DNA from: Curvibacter microcysteis
GTDB lineage: Bacteria > Pseudomonadota > Gammaproteobacteria > Burkholderiales > Burkholderiaceae_C
Reading direction: 5' to 3'
Assembly: GCF_028649455.1 (NCBI RefSeq)
Contig: NZ_JAQSIO010000002.1
Coordinates: 682,001 to 746,000, forward strand
Length of the DNA: 64,000 bases
The first letter of the stretch is position 1, and every line of letters begins with the position of its first letter. The translations under genes were made by a program, and so were the position numbers. Positions 1 through 7,734 of the stretch are shown here, piece after piece. The notes below the pieces were generated by a model. That model did not search any database, was not told the DNA's origin, and saw nothing but the letters and a program-made list of their open reading frames with translations.

Positions 1-1
1 T

Positions 2-529
2 GGCCTGGGCAAGCTGCTGGAAACCCGCCAGATCAAGAAAATGATCTCCAGCTACGTGGGCGAAAACAAAGAGTTCGAGCGCCAATACCTGGCCGGCGAA
101 CTGGCTCTGGAGTTCACCCCCCAGGGCACGCTGGCTGAAAAGCTGCGCGCGGGCGGCGCGGGCATCCCAGCCTTCTTCACCAAGACCGGTGTGGGCACCG
201 TGGTGGCAGACGGCAAGGAACTGCGTGAATTCGACGGCGAAACCTACGTCATGGAACGCTCACTGGTGCCCGACGTGGCCCTGGTCAAGGCCGATGTGGC
301 CGACAAGGCCGGCAACCTGCGCTTCCGCTACACCGCGCGCAACTTCAACCCGGCGGTGGCCATGGCGGGCAAGCTGTGCATCGTGGAAGTCGAAAAAATC
401 GTCGAAGTGGGTGAAATCGCCCCGGACGATGTGCACCTGCCGGGCATTTATGTGCACCGCCTGGTGCTCAACGCCACGCCTGAGAAACGCATCGAAAAAC
501 GCACCATCACCGAAAAGGCAGGAGTCTGA
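2..529 (+). CDS. scoA: 3-oxoacid CoA-transferase subunit A (5' end outside window)
   Basis: The alpha subunit of a heteromeric succinyl-CoA:3-ketoacid (or acetate:acetoacetate) CoA-transferase moves CoA from succinyl-CoA or acetyl-CoA onto acetoacetate or 3-oxoadipate. The reading frame is open from base 2, so about 175 C-terminal residues are visible. The glycine-rich [16 protein letters not shown] segment and the downstream [16 protein letters not shown] block are typical of this family. It is followed after 2 bases by the beta subunit, and the two are surely co-translated. Ketone-body, PHB-derived acetoacetate or 3-oxoadipate use are all possible; sequence alone does not separate scoA, atoD and pcaI. 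The phasin further along the window makes a role in PHB turnover plausible but this is inference. Confidence 0.9.
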   Translation, partial: GLGKLLETRQIKKMISSYVGENKEFERQYLAGELALEFTPQGTLAEKLRAGGAGIPAFFTKTGVGTVVADGKELREFDGETYVMERSLVPDVALVKADVADKAGNLRFRYTARNFNPAVAMAGKLCIVEVEKIVEVGEIAPDDVHLPGIYVHRLVLNATPEKRIEKRTITEKAGV

Positions 530-531
530 TC

Positions 532-1170
532 ATGTCCTGGAATCAAGACCAAATGGCGGCCCGTGCCGCGCACGAACTGCAAGACGGTTTCTACGTCAAC
601 CTGGGCATCGGCATTCCGACCCTGGTGGCCAACCATGTGCCCTCGAACATCGAGGTGTGGCTGCAATCTGAAAACGGCATGATGGGCATCGGCCCCTTCC
701 CGACCGAGGACGAGGTCGATGCCGACCTGATCAACGCCGGCAAGCAAACCGTGACCACCATCAAGGGCTCGTCCATCTTTGGCAGCCATGACAGCTTTGC
801 CATGATCCGTGGCGGCAAGATCAACCTGTCCATCCTGGGCGCCATGCAGGTCAGCGAAAAGGGTGACCTGGCCAACTGGATGATCCCGGGCAAGATGGTC
901 AAGGGCATGGGCGGCGCCATGGATTTGGTGGCCGGCGTCAAGCGTGTGATCGTGCTGATGGAACACGTGGCCAAGAAGAAAGACGGCACCGAAGACCTGA
1001 AGATCCTGCCCCAGTGCACGCTGCCCCTGACGGGCGTGGGCGTGGTGGACCGCATCATCACCGACCTGGCCGTCATGGACGTGACGCCCGAAGGCCTCAA
1101 GGTGGTCGAACTGGCCCCGGGCGTGACGCGCGAATTCCTGCAGTCCAAGACCGGCGTGACGCTGATCTGA
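532..1170 (+). CDS. scoB: 3-oxoacid CoA-transferase subunit B
   Basis: The beta subunit of the CoA-transferase carries the catalytic glutamate that forms the enzyme-CoA thioester. The [11 protein letters not shown] motif near residue 45 contains that glutamate. The [13 protein letters not shown] block near the N-terminus and the [12 protein letters not shown] end match full-length family members (212 aa). A GGAG ribosome site lies in the last codons of scoA, about 8 bases before the ATG, so translation is coupled. A hairpin terminator follows at 1204-1237, making this the last gene of its operon. Confidence 0.93.
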   Translation: MSWNQDQMAARAAHELQDGFYVNLGIGIPTLVANHVPSNIEVWLQSENGMMGIGPFPTEDEVDADLINAGKQTVTTIKGSSIFGSHDSFAMIRGGKINLSILGAMQVSEKGDLANWMIPGKMVKGMGGAMDLVAGVKRVIVLMEHVAKKKDGTEDLKILPQCTLPLTGVGVVDRIITDLAVMDVTPEGLKVVELAPGVTREFLQSKTGVTLI

Positions 1171-1203
1171 GGCCGACGCAGGCTGATTGAGTTGACACAG
1201 CAA

Positions 1204-1237
1204 GCCGCCCACCCCTTTGTGGGGCAGGCGGCCTTTT
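1204..1237 (+). terminator. Rho-independent terminator after scoAB
   Basis: GCCGCCCACCCC and GGGGCAGGCGGC form a 12-base stem with two internal mismatches and a short TTTGT loop, followed directly by four T residues. It is 34 bases after the scoB stop. Confidence 0.8.
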
Positions 1238-1293
1238 CAGATGGCGGGCTGGTCCCGCCATTTTTTTGGGGGACAGGGGATGGCCAATGAACC

Positions 1294-1322
1294 TTGACCC
1301 GCATCTACGATGTCTTGAGAAT
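1294..1322 (+). promoter_or_regulatory. Candidate sigma-70 promoter of the IPTL-like gene
   Basis: TTGACC at 1294-1299 and GAGAAT at 1317-1322 are separated by 17 bases, upstream of the gene that begins near 1399. The -35 is good (5 of 6) and the -10 moderate. Inference from consensus match only. Confidence 0.4.
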
Positions 1323-1398
1323 GCCGTGTCATGGTTGCCGGCGAGTCCATTTTGACCACCGCCGCGCGATCCATTCAGAATGAAACGGGTTGCGCTCT

Positions 1399-1908
1399 AT
1401 GCACAGTCGATGGATGGGGGAATTCACCTGGGGGTGGGAACGTTTTCTAAAGTGCGCTCTCTGGGGCTGCTTAGCGGCACCGCTGCTGGCCCAGGCGCAG
1501 ACGGTCTTGAATTCGGGGGCCACGCTGCCGATTGCGGTGCAGACGGGGCAGTCCTTCAGCCAGACCTTCCGAGGCACCGGCACCATTGACAATGCCTACA
1601 CCCTGAACGGCACGCTACCGCCGGGCTTGTCACTCACGACGGTGACTGCGCCACCGCCGAACGCTGGCAACCATGACATGGTGCTCTCGGGCGTGGCCAC
1701 CGCACCCGGGGGGTACACCTTCAATGTGGACATCGCGGCCCAGAATTTCTCCGCAGCGGTCAACTACAGCAGCACCTTGGTGGTGACCGTGTCACGCCCG
1801 CCTGCGCTGGCCGTGCCATGGACCAGCCCGTTGGTGTTGCTCTTGATGGCGCTCGTTACGGCCGGCTTGGGGGGCTGGGAGCTGCGGGCCCGTCGCGCCG
1901 CGGCCTGA
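1399..1908 (+). CDS. Secreted Ig-like protein with IPTL-CTERM-like C-terminal tail
   Basis: A small exported protein of about 169 aa. The N-terminus has a hydrophobic stretch ending LLAQAQ, which looks like a signal peptide. The middle holds a putative Ig-fold segment with the LPPGLSL ... GVATAPGGYTFNV pattern typical of He_PIG domains. The C-terminus has VPWTSP, a hydrophobic helix LVLLLMALVTAGLGG, and a basic end (WELRARR). This tripartite tail resembles IPTL-CTERM/PEP-CTERM sorting signals processed by exosortase-like enzymes, though the IPTL tetrapeptide itself is replaced. The start is uncertain: TTG at 1390, ATG at 1399 and ATG at 1414 are all in frame. Its function is unknown; surface anchoring or extracellular matrix is a guess. 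Confidence 0.65.
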   Translation: MHSRWMGEFTWGWERFLKCALWGCLAAPLLAQAQTVLNSGATLPIAVQTGQSFSQTFRGTGTIDNAYTLNGTLPPGLSLTTVTAPPPNAGNHDMVLSGVATAPGGYTFNVDIAAQNFSAAVNYSSTLVVTVSRPPALAVPWTSPLVLLLMALVTAGLGGWELRARRAAA

Positions 1909-1956
1909 ACGCCAGTCAACTGGGCGCCGGCCGCACCGATCCGCGGCCTCTGGGGC

Positions 1957-3831
1957 TCACAACTCGATCTTGGACCCCATCTCGACCACCAGGTTGTTGG
2001 GCAACTTCAGGAAGTCGGCTGCGCCGCTGGCGCTGTGGTGCATCTGCGAGAACAGCTTTTGTCGCCACAGGCTCATGCCGCGCTCGAAGCTGGGAACCAC
2101 GGTGTCGCGGGACAGGAAGTAGCTGGTGCTCATGGGGTCGAGCAGGTCTTGCAAGGCGCTCGACTGGGCCAGGGCACGCGGCACATCAGGCTCGTCCATG
2201 AAGCCGAAGCGCACGCTCACGCTCCAGCTGTCGTGGCCCAGCTCGGTGACCAGGGCCTGTTCGCTCAGAGGGATGCGCGGCTGGTCCTGGTTTTGCACAT
2301 TCAGGAACAGGTTGTGCCGGTGCAAGACCTTGTTGTGCTTGAGGTTGTGCAACAAGGCGCTGGGCACGGTGCCGGGCGCTGCACTCAGGAACACCGCCGT
2401 GCCTTCGACACGCAGCGGCGGGTTGGCTCGGACCGACTCCAAAAAGGAGGGCAGGTCCAGCGCATCCGATCGCACCCGCTCCAGCAGCAGGTGGCGCCCT
2501 TGCTTCCAGCTCGACAGGATCAGGTAGAGGGCCAAGGCCATCAGCAGCGGGAACCAGCCGCCTTCGGCAATCTTGAGCAGGTTGGACGAGAAGAAGGCGA
2601 TGTCCACCATCAGGAACAGCGAGGTGGCCGCCAGGCACAGCGGCAGCGGCAGCTTCCAGCCATAGCGGATGACGAAGAAGGTCAGCACGGTGGTGATCAC
2701 CATCACCAGGCTGACCGAGATGCCATAGGCCGCAGCCAGTGCGCCTGAGCTGCGAAACGCCACCACCGCCAGCACCACCCCGGCCAGCAGGGCCCAGTTG
2801 ACGGCGGGCACGTAGATCTGGCCGGATTCACGCTCCGAGGTGTGGCGAATGGCCAGGCGCGGCAGGTAGCCCAACTGGATGGTCTGCTTGGCGGCCGAGA
2901 ACGCACCCGAGATCAGCGCCTGTGACGCAATCACCGTGGCCAGCGTGGCCAGCCCCACCATGGGCACCATGGCCCAGTCCGGCATCATGCGGAAGAAGGG
3001 GTTTTCGGCTGCTGCCGGGTTGCTCAGCACCAGCGCACCCTGGCCGAAGTAGTTCAGCGTCAGGCTGGGCAGCACCAGGATGAACCAGGCCAGCCGGATG
3101 GGGCGGGCGCCAAAATGGCCCATGTCGGCATACAGGGCCTCGGCCCCGGTCACGCACAGAAACACGGCCCCCAGGGTGATGAAGGCGATTTGCTGGTGGG
3201 CCCAGGCAAAGTGCAAGGCATGGTGGGGCGACAGGGCGGCCAGCACCTCGGGGTGTTGGGCGATGTGGGGCACGCCGGCCAGGCCAATGCAGACAAACCA
3301 GCCCACCATGGCCACGCCAAAGAAGCGTCCCAGGCGGGCGGTGCCAAAGCGCTGTGCCAAAAACAGGCTCAGCAACACCGCCAGCGAAATCGGCATGACA
3401 TACGGGCTGGCGCGTGGGGTGATGACCTCCAGCCCCTCCACCGCCGACAGCACCGACACCGCGGGCGTGATCACGCCATCGCCAAAAAACAGGGCCACAC
3501 CGAACACGCCCACGCTCATCAGGGCGGCGCGCAGGCGAGGGCGGTCTTGCACCGATTGCGAGGCCAGGGCCAGCAAGGCCATCAGCCCGCCTTCGCCGTG
3601 GTTGTCGGCGCGCATGATCAAGGCCACGTACTTCAGGGACACGATCACGCTCAGCGTCCAGAAGAACAGCGACAGAATGCCCACCACGTTGTCGGTGGTG
3701 AGCTCGACGTGGCCGCTGGCAAAGACCTCTTTGAAGGCGTAAAGCGGCGAGGTGCCGATGTCGCCGTAGACGACACCGATGGCGCCCAAGGTCAGGGCGG
3801 CGAGGGAAGAGCGATGAGCAGCATGTGCCAT
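1957..3831 (-). CDS. kup: Kup-type potassium uptake permease
   Basis: A low-affinity K+/H+ symporter in the inner membrane. The 624-aa length is normal for Kup. The N-terminal [17 protein letters not shown] motif, about twelve hydrophobic segments over the first 430 residues and a soluble C-terminal domain are all present. It ends 48 bases from the convergent IPTL-like gene. The start ATG at 3831 has no clear Shine-Dalgarno. Its upstream gap (3832-3918) carries a tandem repeat that also occurs before kdpD, so control by the neighbouring KdpDE-like pair is likely. Confidence 0.95.
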   Translation of the reverse strand: MAHAAHRSSLAALTLGAIGVVYGDIGTSPLYAFKEVFASGHVELTTDNVVGILSLFFWTLSVIVSLKYVALIMRADNHGEGGLMALLALASQSVQDRPRLRAALMSVGVFGVALFFGDGVITPAVSVLSAVEGLEVITPRASPYVMPISLAVLLSLFLAQRFGTARLGRFFGVAMVGWFVCIGLAGVPHIAQHPEVLAALSPHHALHFAWAHQQIAFITLGAVFLCVTGAEALYADMGHFGARPIRLAWFILVLPSLTLNYFGQGALVLSNPAAAENPFFRMMPDWAMVPMVGLATLATVIASQALISGAFSAAKQTIQLGYLPRLAIRHTSERESGQIYVPAVNWALLAGVVLAVVAFRSSGALAAAYGISVSLVMVITTVLTFFVIRYGWKLPLPLCLAATSLFLMVDIAFFSSNLLKIAEGGWFPLLMALALYLILSSWKQGRHLLLERVRSDALDLPSFLESVRANPPLRVEGTAVFLSAAPGTVPSALLHNLKHNKVLHRHNLFLNVQNQDQPRIPLSEQALVTELGHDSWSVSVRFGFMDEPDVPRALAQSSALQDLLDPMSTSYFLSRDTVVPSFERGMSLWRQKLFSQMHHSASGAADFLKLPNNLVVEMGSKIEL

Positions 3832-3874
3832 GGGAGGCCTGCGTTATTGAACACGGGCCCATGGTGCCGCCCCG

Positions 3875-3896
3875 GGCATCAGGATCGCATAAGGAT
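3875..3896 (-). promoter_or_regulatory. Tandem repeat upstream of kup, probable KdpE-type operator
   Basis: The + strand reads GGCATCAGGATCGCAT followed by AAGGA, that is two 11-base units (CATCAGGATCG, CATAAGGATGC) head to tail. The first 16 bases recur exactly at 6242-6257 before kdpD. Head-to-tail sites with one-turn spacing are usual for OmpR-family regulators such as KdpE. It lies 44-65 bases upstream of the kup start. Confidence 0.6.
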
Positions 3897-3918
3897 GCGG
3901 TGGGTCCTGCCCTGGTCT

Positions 3919-4626
3919 TCAGGCGGGCCCGGGCTCGCTGAGCCGGTAGCCCACGCCCGGCTCGGTCAGCAGGCACTGGGGCTGGGCGGGGTCGGCCTCG
4001 AGCTTGGCGCGCAACTGGCCCATGTACAGGCGCAGGTAGTGGGTGTGCTCGCTGTATTCGGGCCCCCAGACATCGGTCAGCAGTTGCCGGTGCGTGACCA
4101 CCTGGCCTGCACTGCGCACCAGGCGCGCCAACAACTTGAATTCGGTCGGGGTGAGGTGAACTTCGCTGCCCTCGCGCAGCACGCTGTGGCGGGCCAGGTC
4201 GACGTCCAGGCTGGCCAGGCTGTAGCGCGTGACGGCGGCGCTGACGCTGCGCCCCCGGTGGCGCCAGGCCACGCGCATGCGGGCCAGCAGCTCTTCGATG
4301 CTGAAGGGTTTGACCAGGTAGTCGTCAGCGCCTTGGTCCAGCAGACGGACTTTCTCTCCCTCGATCTGGCGCGCCGAAATCAGCAGCACCGGCACCTGGC
4401 TGTGGGCGCGCAGTTCGGCCAGGAAGGCCGAGCCGTCGCCATCGGGCAGGCCCAGGTCGAGCAGCACCAGGTCCAGGCCGGCGTCGGCGGGGCTGTGTTG
4501 CCACAGGGCGCGGGCATCGGCCAGGCTCAGGGCGGCCGCGACTCGGTAGCCTTCCAGCAGCAAGGCCTGGCGCAGCGTGGCGCGCAGTTCTTTGTCGTCT
4601 TCGACCAGCAACACGCCCAGGCTCAT
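3919..4626 (-). CDS. kdpE: KdpE-like OmpR-family response regulator
   Basis: A 235-aa response regulator. The receiver domain has the acidic pair at E9/D10, phospho-acceptor D57 in LVLLDLGLPDGDG and K107 in LVKPF. The C-terminal winged helix carries the HLTPTEFKLLARLV and VGYRL signatures of OmpR-type DNA binding. I chose the ATG at 4626 because an AGGAGG site lies 7 bases upstream and the receiver domain begins there; the longer open frame upstream is shadow sequence inside kdpD. The ATG overlaps the kdpD stop as ATGA. The downstream neighbour is kup, not kdpFABC, so it most likely regulates kup. Confidence 0.88.
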   Translation of the reverse strand: MSLGVLLVEDDKELRATLRQALLLEGYRVAAALSLADARALWQHSPADAGLDLVLLDLGLPDGDGSAFLAELRAHSQVPVLLISARQIEGEKVRLLDQGADDYLVKPFSIEELLARMRVAWRHRGRSVSAAVTRYSLASLDVDLARHSVLREGSEVHLTPTEFKLLARLVRSAGQVVTHRQLLTDVWGPEYSEHTHYLRLYMGQLRAKLEADPAQPQCLLTEPGVGYRLSEPGPA

Positions 4627-6221
4627 GCGGTGTCCTCCTGTGGGCGTGCCGGCGCGGGCACGGGTGGCAAGTCGCCTTCCAGGGCTTCGGGCTGGGCGCT
4701 GGGTTGGGTTTCCAGTGGAAAGCGGCACTCGATGCTGGCGCCGCCGCGTTGGCGCTGGCGCACCGTGATCTGCCCGCCGTGGGCCAGCACGATGGCCCGG
4801 CACAGGGCCAGGCCCAGGCCGGCGCCGCGTTGGCTGGGGCGTTGCGGGTCTTGGGGTGAGGCAGGACCGCGTTCGAAGGCCTGGAACAGGCGTTCGCGTT
4901 GGGCGCTGGGGATGCCGGGCCCCCGGTCCGCCACCGCCAGCAACAATTCTGACTCCAGGCGACGGGCCACGATTTCGATCGCAGGCCCCGAACCAGCGTA
5001 GCGCACCGCGTTGTCCACCAGGTTGTTGAGCAGCTGCACCAGCAGGGTGGCGTTGCAGCGCAGCAGGGGCAGACCGGCTTCAATGCGCAGGCCCATGCGA
5101 ACCCCGGGGTAGCGGCTGCGTGCGCGCGCCACGGCCGAGCCCACCAGCTCCTCCAGCGACTCCCAGTCGCGCTGCAAGCGGGCGTGGGGGGCATCCAGTC
5201 GCGCCAGTTGCAAGGTGTTGTCGGTCAAGGTGCTGAGCTGTTCCACCTCGTCGACGATGGTGCCTGCCAAGGCGTTGGCCTGGGTTGGCGACAACTTGCC
5301 CCATTGGTGGCGCAGGGTGCTGGCCGCCCCCAGGATGGTGGCCAGAGGGGTGCGGTAGTCGTGCGAGATGGCTGCCAGCAAGGTGTTGCGCAGTTGCTGG
5401 GCCTGCGCGGCTTCGCTGCTGCGTTGGGCGCGCTGCTCGGTTTGGCGCCGCTCCAGTTGAAGCCCTGCTTGGTCGCACAGGGCCTGGGCGGTGCTGCGTT
5501 GCAGGGGGCTCAAGCTCAGGCCAGGGGGCAGGCGCAGCAAGGCGGCGCCATGGCATTGCGTGGCACCGCGCAGCGGCAGGGCCAGCTGGACTTGCGACTG
5601 GCCTTGCTGCAGGCCCTGTTCAAGGGGGCTGGCGCTGCGCTGGCACTCCTGCAGCAGGGCCCGGTCTTCCGCGCTGGGCTCGCCCCAGTCGCAGTGCAGC
5701 AGGGGGGCCTGCGGCGGGGCCTCGGCCTGGTGGGCCAGGGACCAGGCCAGCTCGCCTTGGCTGAGGCTGCGCAAGGCGCTGGCCAGGAAGGCCGCGCCTT
5801 CGGCCGGTGTCGCCTGGCGCAGCTGCTCGTTCACTTGGTGCAGCAGTTGGGCACTTTGGGCCGCCGCCCGGGCTTGTTCGGCGACTTGGCGCTGCCGGCC
5901 TGTGAGCCAAGCCACCATGCTGCCCACGGCCAGCATCGTCAGCAACAGCCACAGGTGCTGGCGCAAGTCCACCGAAAACGTGCCCCGGGGCGGCACAAAC
6001 TGCCAGTTGAAGGCCAGCACAGCCAAGGCGCAGCAGGCCAGCGACTCCAGCGCGCTGAGCCACAGCCCGCACAGGGCCGAGGCCAACACCAGCAACAAGG
6101 CCAGATTGGCCAGTTCGGCCTGCGGGTCCAGCGCCGTCATCAGGGCCCAGGCCAAGGCCCAGACTGCCATGACCGCCAACTTGCTGCGGACCGCTTGGGG
6201 ACATGAGGCCAAAGTGAACAT
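4623..6221 (-). CDS. kdpD: KdpD-like sensor histidine kinase without the N-terminal KdpD/USP domains
   Basis: A membrane sensor kinase of 532 aa, against about 890 in E. coli KdpD. It begins directly with the DUF4118 four-helix membrane domain (about residues 12-110), which contains the KdpD-type FVPPRGTFSVD loop near residue 75. A coiled or GAF-like region follows, then the HisKA box with H287 in AAISHDYRTPL, and an ATPase domain with N, G1 (DRGPGIP) and G2 (GAGLGLALC) boxes. The cytoplasmic KdpD sensor and USP domains that read K+ and c-di-AMP are absent. It is coupled to kdpE by an ATGA overlap. A TAGTAT -10-like box at 6231-6236 lies only 9 bases before the ATG, and no Shine-Dalgarno is seen. 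Confidence 0.88.
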   Translation of the reverse strand: MFTLASCPQAVRSKLAVMAVWALAWALMTALDPQAELANLALLLVLASALCGLWLSALESLACCALAVLAFNWQFVPPRGTFSVDLRQHLWLLLTMLAVGSMVAWLTGRQRQVAEQARAAAQSAQLLHQVNEQLRQATPAEGAAFLASALRSLSQGELAWSLAHQAEAPPQAPLLHCDWGEPSAEDRALLQECQRSASPLEQGLQQGQSQVQLALPLRGATQCHGAALLRLPPGLSLSPLQRSTAQALCDQAGLQLERRQTEQRAQRSSEAAQAQQLRNTLLAAISHDYRTPLATILGAASTLRHQWGKLSPTQANALAGTIVDEVEQLSTLTDNTLQLARLDAPHARLQRDWESLEELVGSAVARARSRYPGVRMGLRIEAGLPLLRCNATLLVQLLNNLVDNAVRYAGSGPAIEIVARRLESELLLAVADRGPGIPSAQRERLFQAFERGPASPQDPQRPSQRGAGLGLALCRAIVLAHGGQITVRQRQRGGASIECRFPLETQPSAQPEALEGDLPPVPAPARPQEDTA

Positions 6222-6241
6222 GGGGCGACGATACTACGGGC

Positions 6242-6264
6242 GGCATCAGGATCGCATCAGGAAC
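6242..6264 (-). promoter_or_regulatory. Tandem repeat upstream of kdpDE, probable autoregulatory operator
   Basis: The + strand shows CATCAGGATCG and CATCAGGAACG in tandem (10 of 11 bases identical), preceded by GG. The GGCATCAGGATCGCAT core is identical to that before kup at 3875-3890. It lies 21-43 bases before the kdpD ATG and would cover the -35 region of the TAGTAT promoter. Confidence 0.6.
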
Positions 6265-6307
6265 GCGGGCCTCGGTGCCAGGTCAAACGGTCTTTCAGGA
6301 GCCCCGC

Positions 6308-6922
6308 ATGAGCGCAGAGTCAATTTCTCAGGACAGAACCCCCACCGGCGCGTGGACAGCGCCCGTGGTGTTGGTGCTGGCCTCGGGCCGAGGGGAGCGC
6401 TTCAAGGCCTCCGGCGCCCAAGTGCACAAGCTCCAAGCCTTGCTGGGCGGTCGCCCGGTTCTGGAGCGCACCTTGGACGCGGTTCGGGCCAGTGGCTTGC
6501 CCTGGCACGTGGAGGACGCGGGCCACCCTGGCATGGGTGACTCGATCGCGGCGGCGGTGCGCGCCACCGCCCAGGCCCCAGGCTGGTTGGTGCTGCCGGC
6601 CGATTTGCCCCTGGTGCGGCCGGACAGCCTGGTCCAGGTGGCCCAGGCCCTGGCACAGGGGCGTGGCACGGTGGTCATGCCGCTTCACCAGGGCGAGCGC
6701 GGCCACCCAGTGGGCTTTGCGGCTGGGTGTCGAGACGATTTGTTGGCCCTGAGCGGGGAGGGCGGTGCCGCCTCGGTGCTGCGCCAGCAGGCGGCGGCGC
6801 AGCGCTGGTCATTGACCCTGGACGACCCCGGCGTGGTGACTGACATCGACACCCTGGAAGACCTGGCGCGGGCCGAAGTCTTGGGACAGCGCCTGGGCTA
6901 TTGGGGGGGCGACAGCGCTTGA
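6308..6922 (+). CDS. MocA/MobA-like nucleotidyltransferase
   Basis: A 204-aa NTP-transferase of the molybdenum-cofactor cytidylyltransferase type. The nucleotide-binding loop VLASGRGERF lies near residue 25, followed by HKLQALLGGRPVLERTL. The metal-binding VLPADLPLV block and the late DIDTLEDL motif are also present. In this family CTP or GTP is attached to molybdopterin. The start ATG at 6308 has a CAGGAG site 6 bases upstream. It is transcribed away from kdpD, and no xanthine-dehydrogenase-type genes are in the window, so the cofactor target is inferred from family only. Confidence 0.8.
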   Translation: MSAESISQDRTPTGAWTAPVVLVLASGRGERFKASGAQVHKLQALLGGRPVLERTLDAVRASGLPWHVEDAGHPGMGDSIAAAVRATAQAPGWLVLPADLPLVRPDSLVQVAQALAQGRGTVVMPLHQGERGHPVGFAAGCRDDLLALSGEGGAASVLRQQAAAQRWSLTLDDPGVVTDIDTLEDLARAEVLGQRLGYWGGDSA

Positions 6923-6991
6923 CGGGGCCGCGCACCTGGGTTGGCGCGCCAGGCGGTTGCAGGCATGGTCACTCCAGTCGGGTCCGTCAGG

Positions 6992-7603
6992 TCAGTCGGC
7001 AGCGGCGCGCGGCGCCAGGCTCAGCAGGCGGGACAGGCTGCGGTCGTGGATGCCCAGCTTCAGCAATTGGTCATGGGTTTGCTGCACGTAGTCCAGGGTG
7101 GTGCCGAACTGGCCGCAGGCCTGGGCGAAGATGCGTCGGTAGTCCTGCTCGCTGAGAACGCCCGTGTGGCTGGGGCTGCGGCGCGACAGGGTGAAAGCCA
7201 GGGCGGAGACCACGCCCTCACCGGTGCGGCAGGGCAGCCACCTCGGCTCGTACACCGCCGTCATCATCTCGCGCCGCCACAGGCGCTCCAGCGCCGTGTC
7301 GGCTTCTTGTTGGGGAATGCGGAACGCGACGCCTTGGCAGCTGCCACCGGACAACATGCCAAACACCAAACCGGGGCATTCGGGTGTGCCGCGGTTGATG
7401 CGGCTCCACATTTTGAGGGCCCGGTGCCAGCCATGCACCCGGGCGGGGCGTTGTTCGGCAAAGCCGAACTCGGGGCGCCAGATGAGCGAGCCGTAGGCAA
7501 ACACCCACAGATCGCTGCGGCCACCCCACTCTTGGCGTGTGCGCTCCAGCAAGGGGGCGGGGTCACGCAAGGGGCGCAGGGCCGGGTTCGTCAACTCGCT
7601 CAT
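6992..7603 (-). CDS. chaC: ChaC-like glutathione-specific gamma-glutamylcyclotransferase
   Basis: A cytosolic enzyme of about 203 aa that cleaves glutathione to 5-oxoproline and Cys-Gly. The FAYGSLIWRPEF motif is the substrate-binding YGSL loop of the gamma-glutamylcyclotransferase fold. The RVHGWHRAL and WRREM segments are typical of ChaC. The start is set at MSELTN (7603), because the extra residues of the longer frame (to 7663) look like leader DNA. It is divergent from the cyclase/AAA gene across an AT-rich gap. Confidence 0.85.
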   Translation of the reverse strand: MSELTNPALRPLRDPAPLLERTRQEWGGRSDLWVFAYGSLIWRPEFGFAEQRPARVHGWHRALKMWSRINRGTPECPGLVFGMLSGGSCQGVAFRIPQQEADTALERLWRREMMTAVYEPRWLPCRTGEGVVSALAFTLSRRSPSHTGVLSEQDYRRIFAQACGQFGTTLDYVQQTHDQLLKLGIHDRSLSRLLSLAPRAAAD

Positions 7604-7734
7604 GGTGATGAATTTACCCTTTCCTGGGGGCTGAAAATCTCGGTGTCCAGAAAAACCAAGCAATCTTCAGGCCTGATTCGCTATTGCTTTATCAATTGTG
7701 ATATTTTCAGCAGTTAAGACTCGCCACCCCTTGC

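Noticed and set aside
1928-1947. GGCCGC/GCGGCC hairpin between the IPTL-like gene and kup
   Set aside because: No T run on either side; not called as a terminator.
3919-4803. Longer KdpE start at 4803
   Set aside because: The additional 59 residues overlap kdpD and are Arg/Pro-rich shadow; AGGAGG and the receiver domain support 4626.
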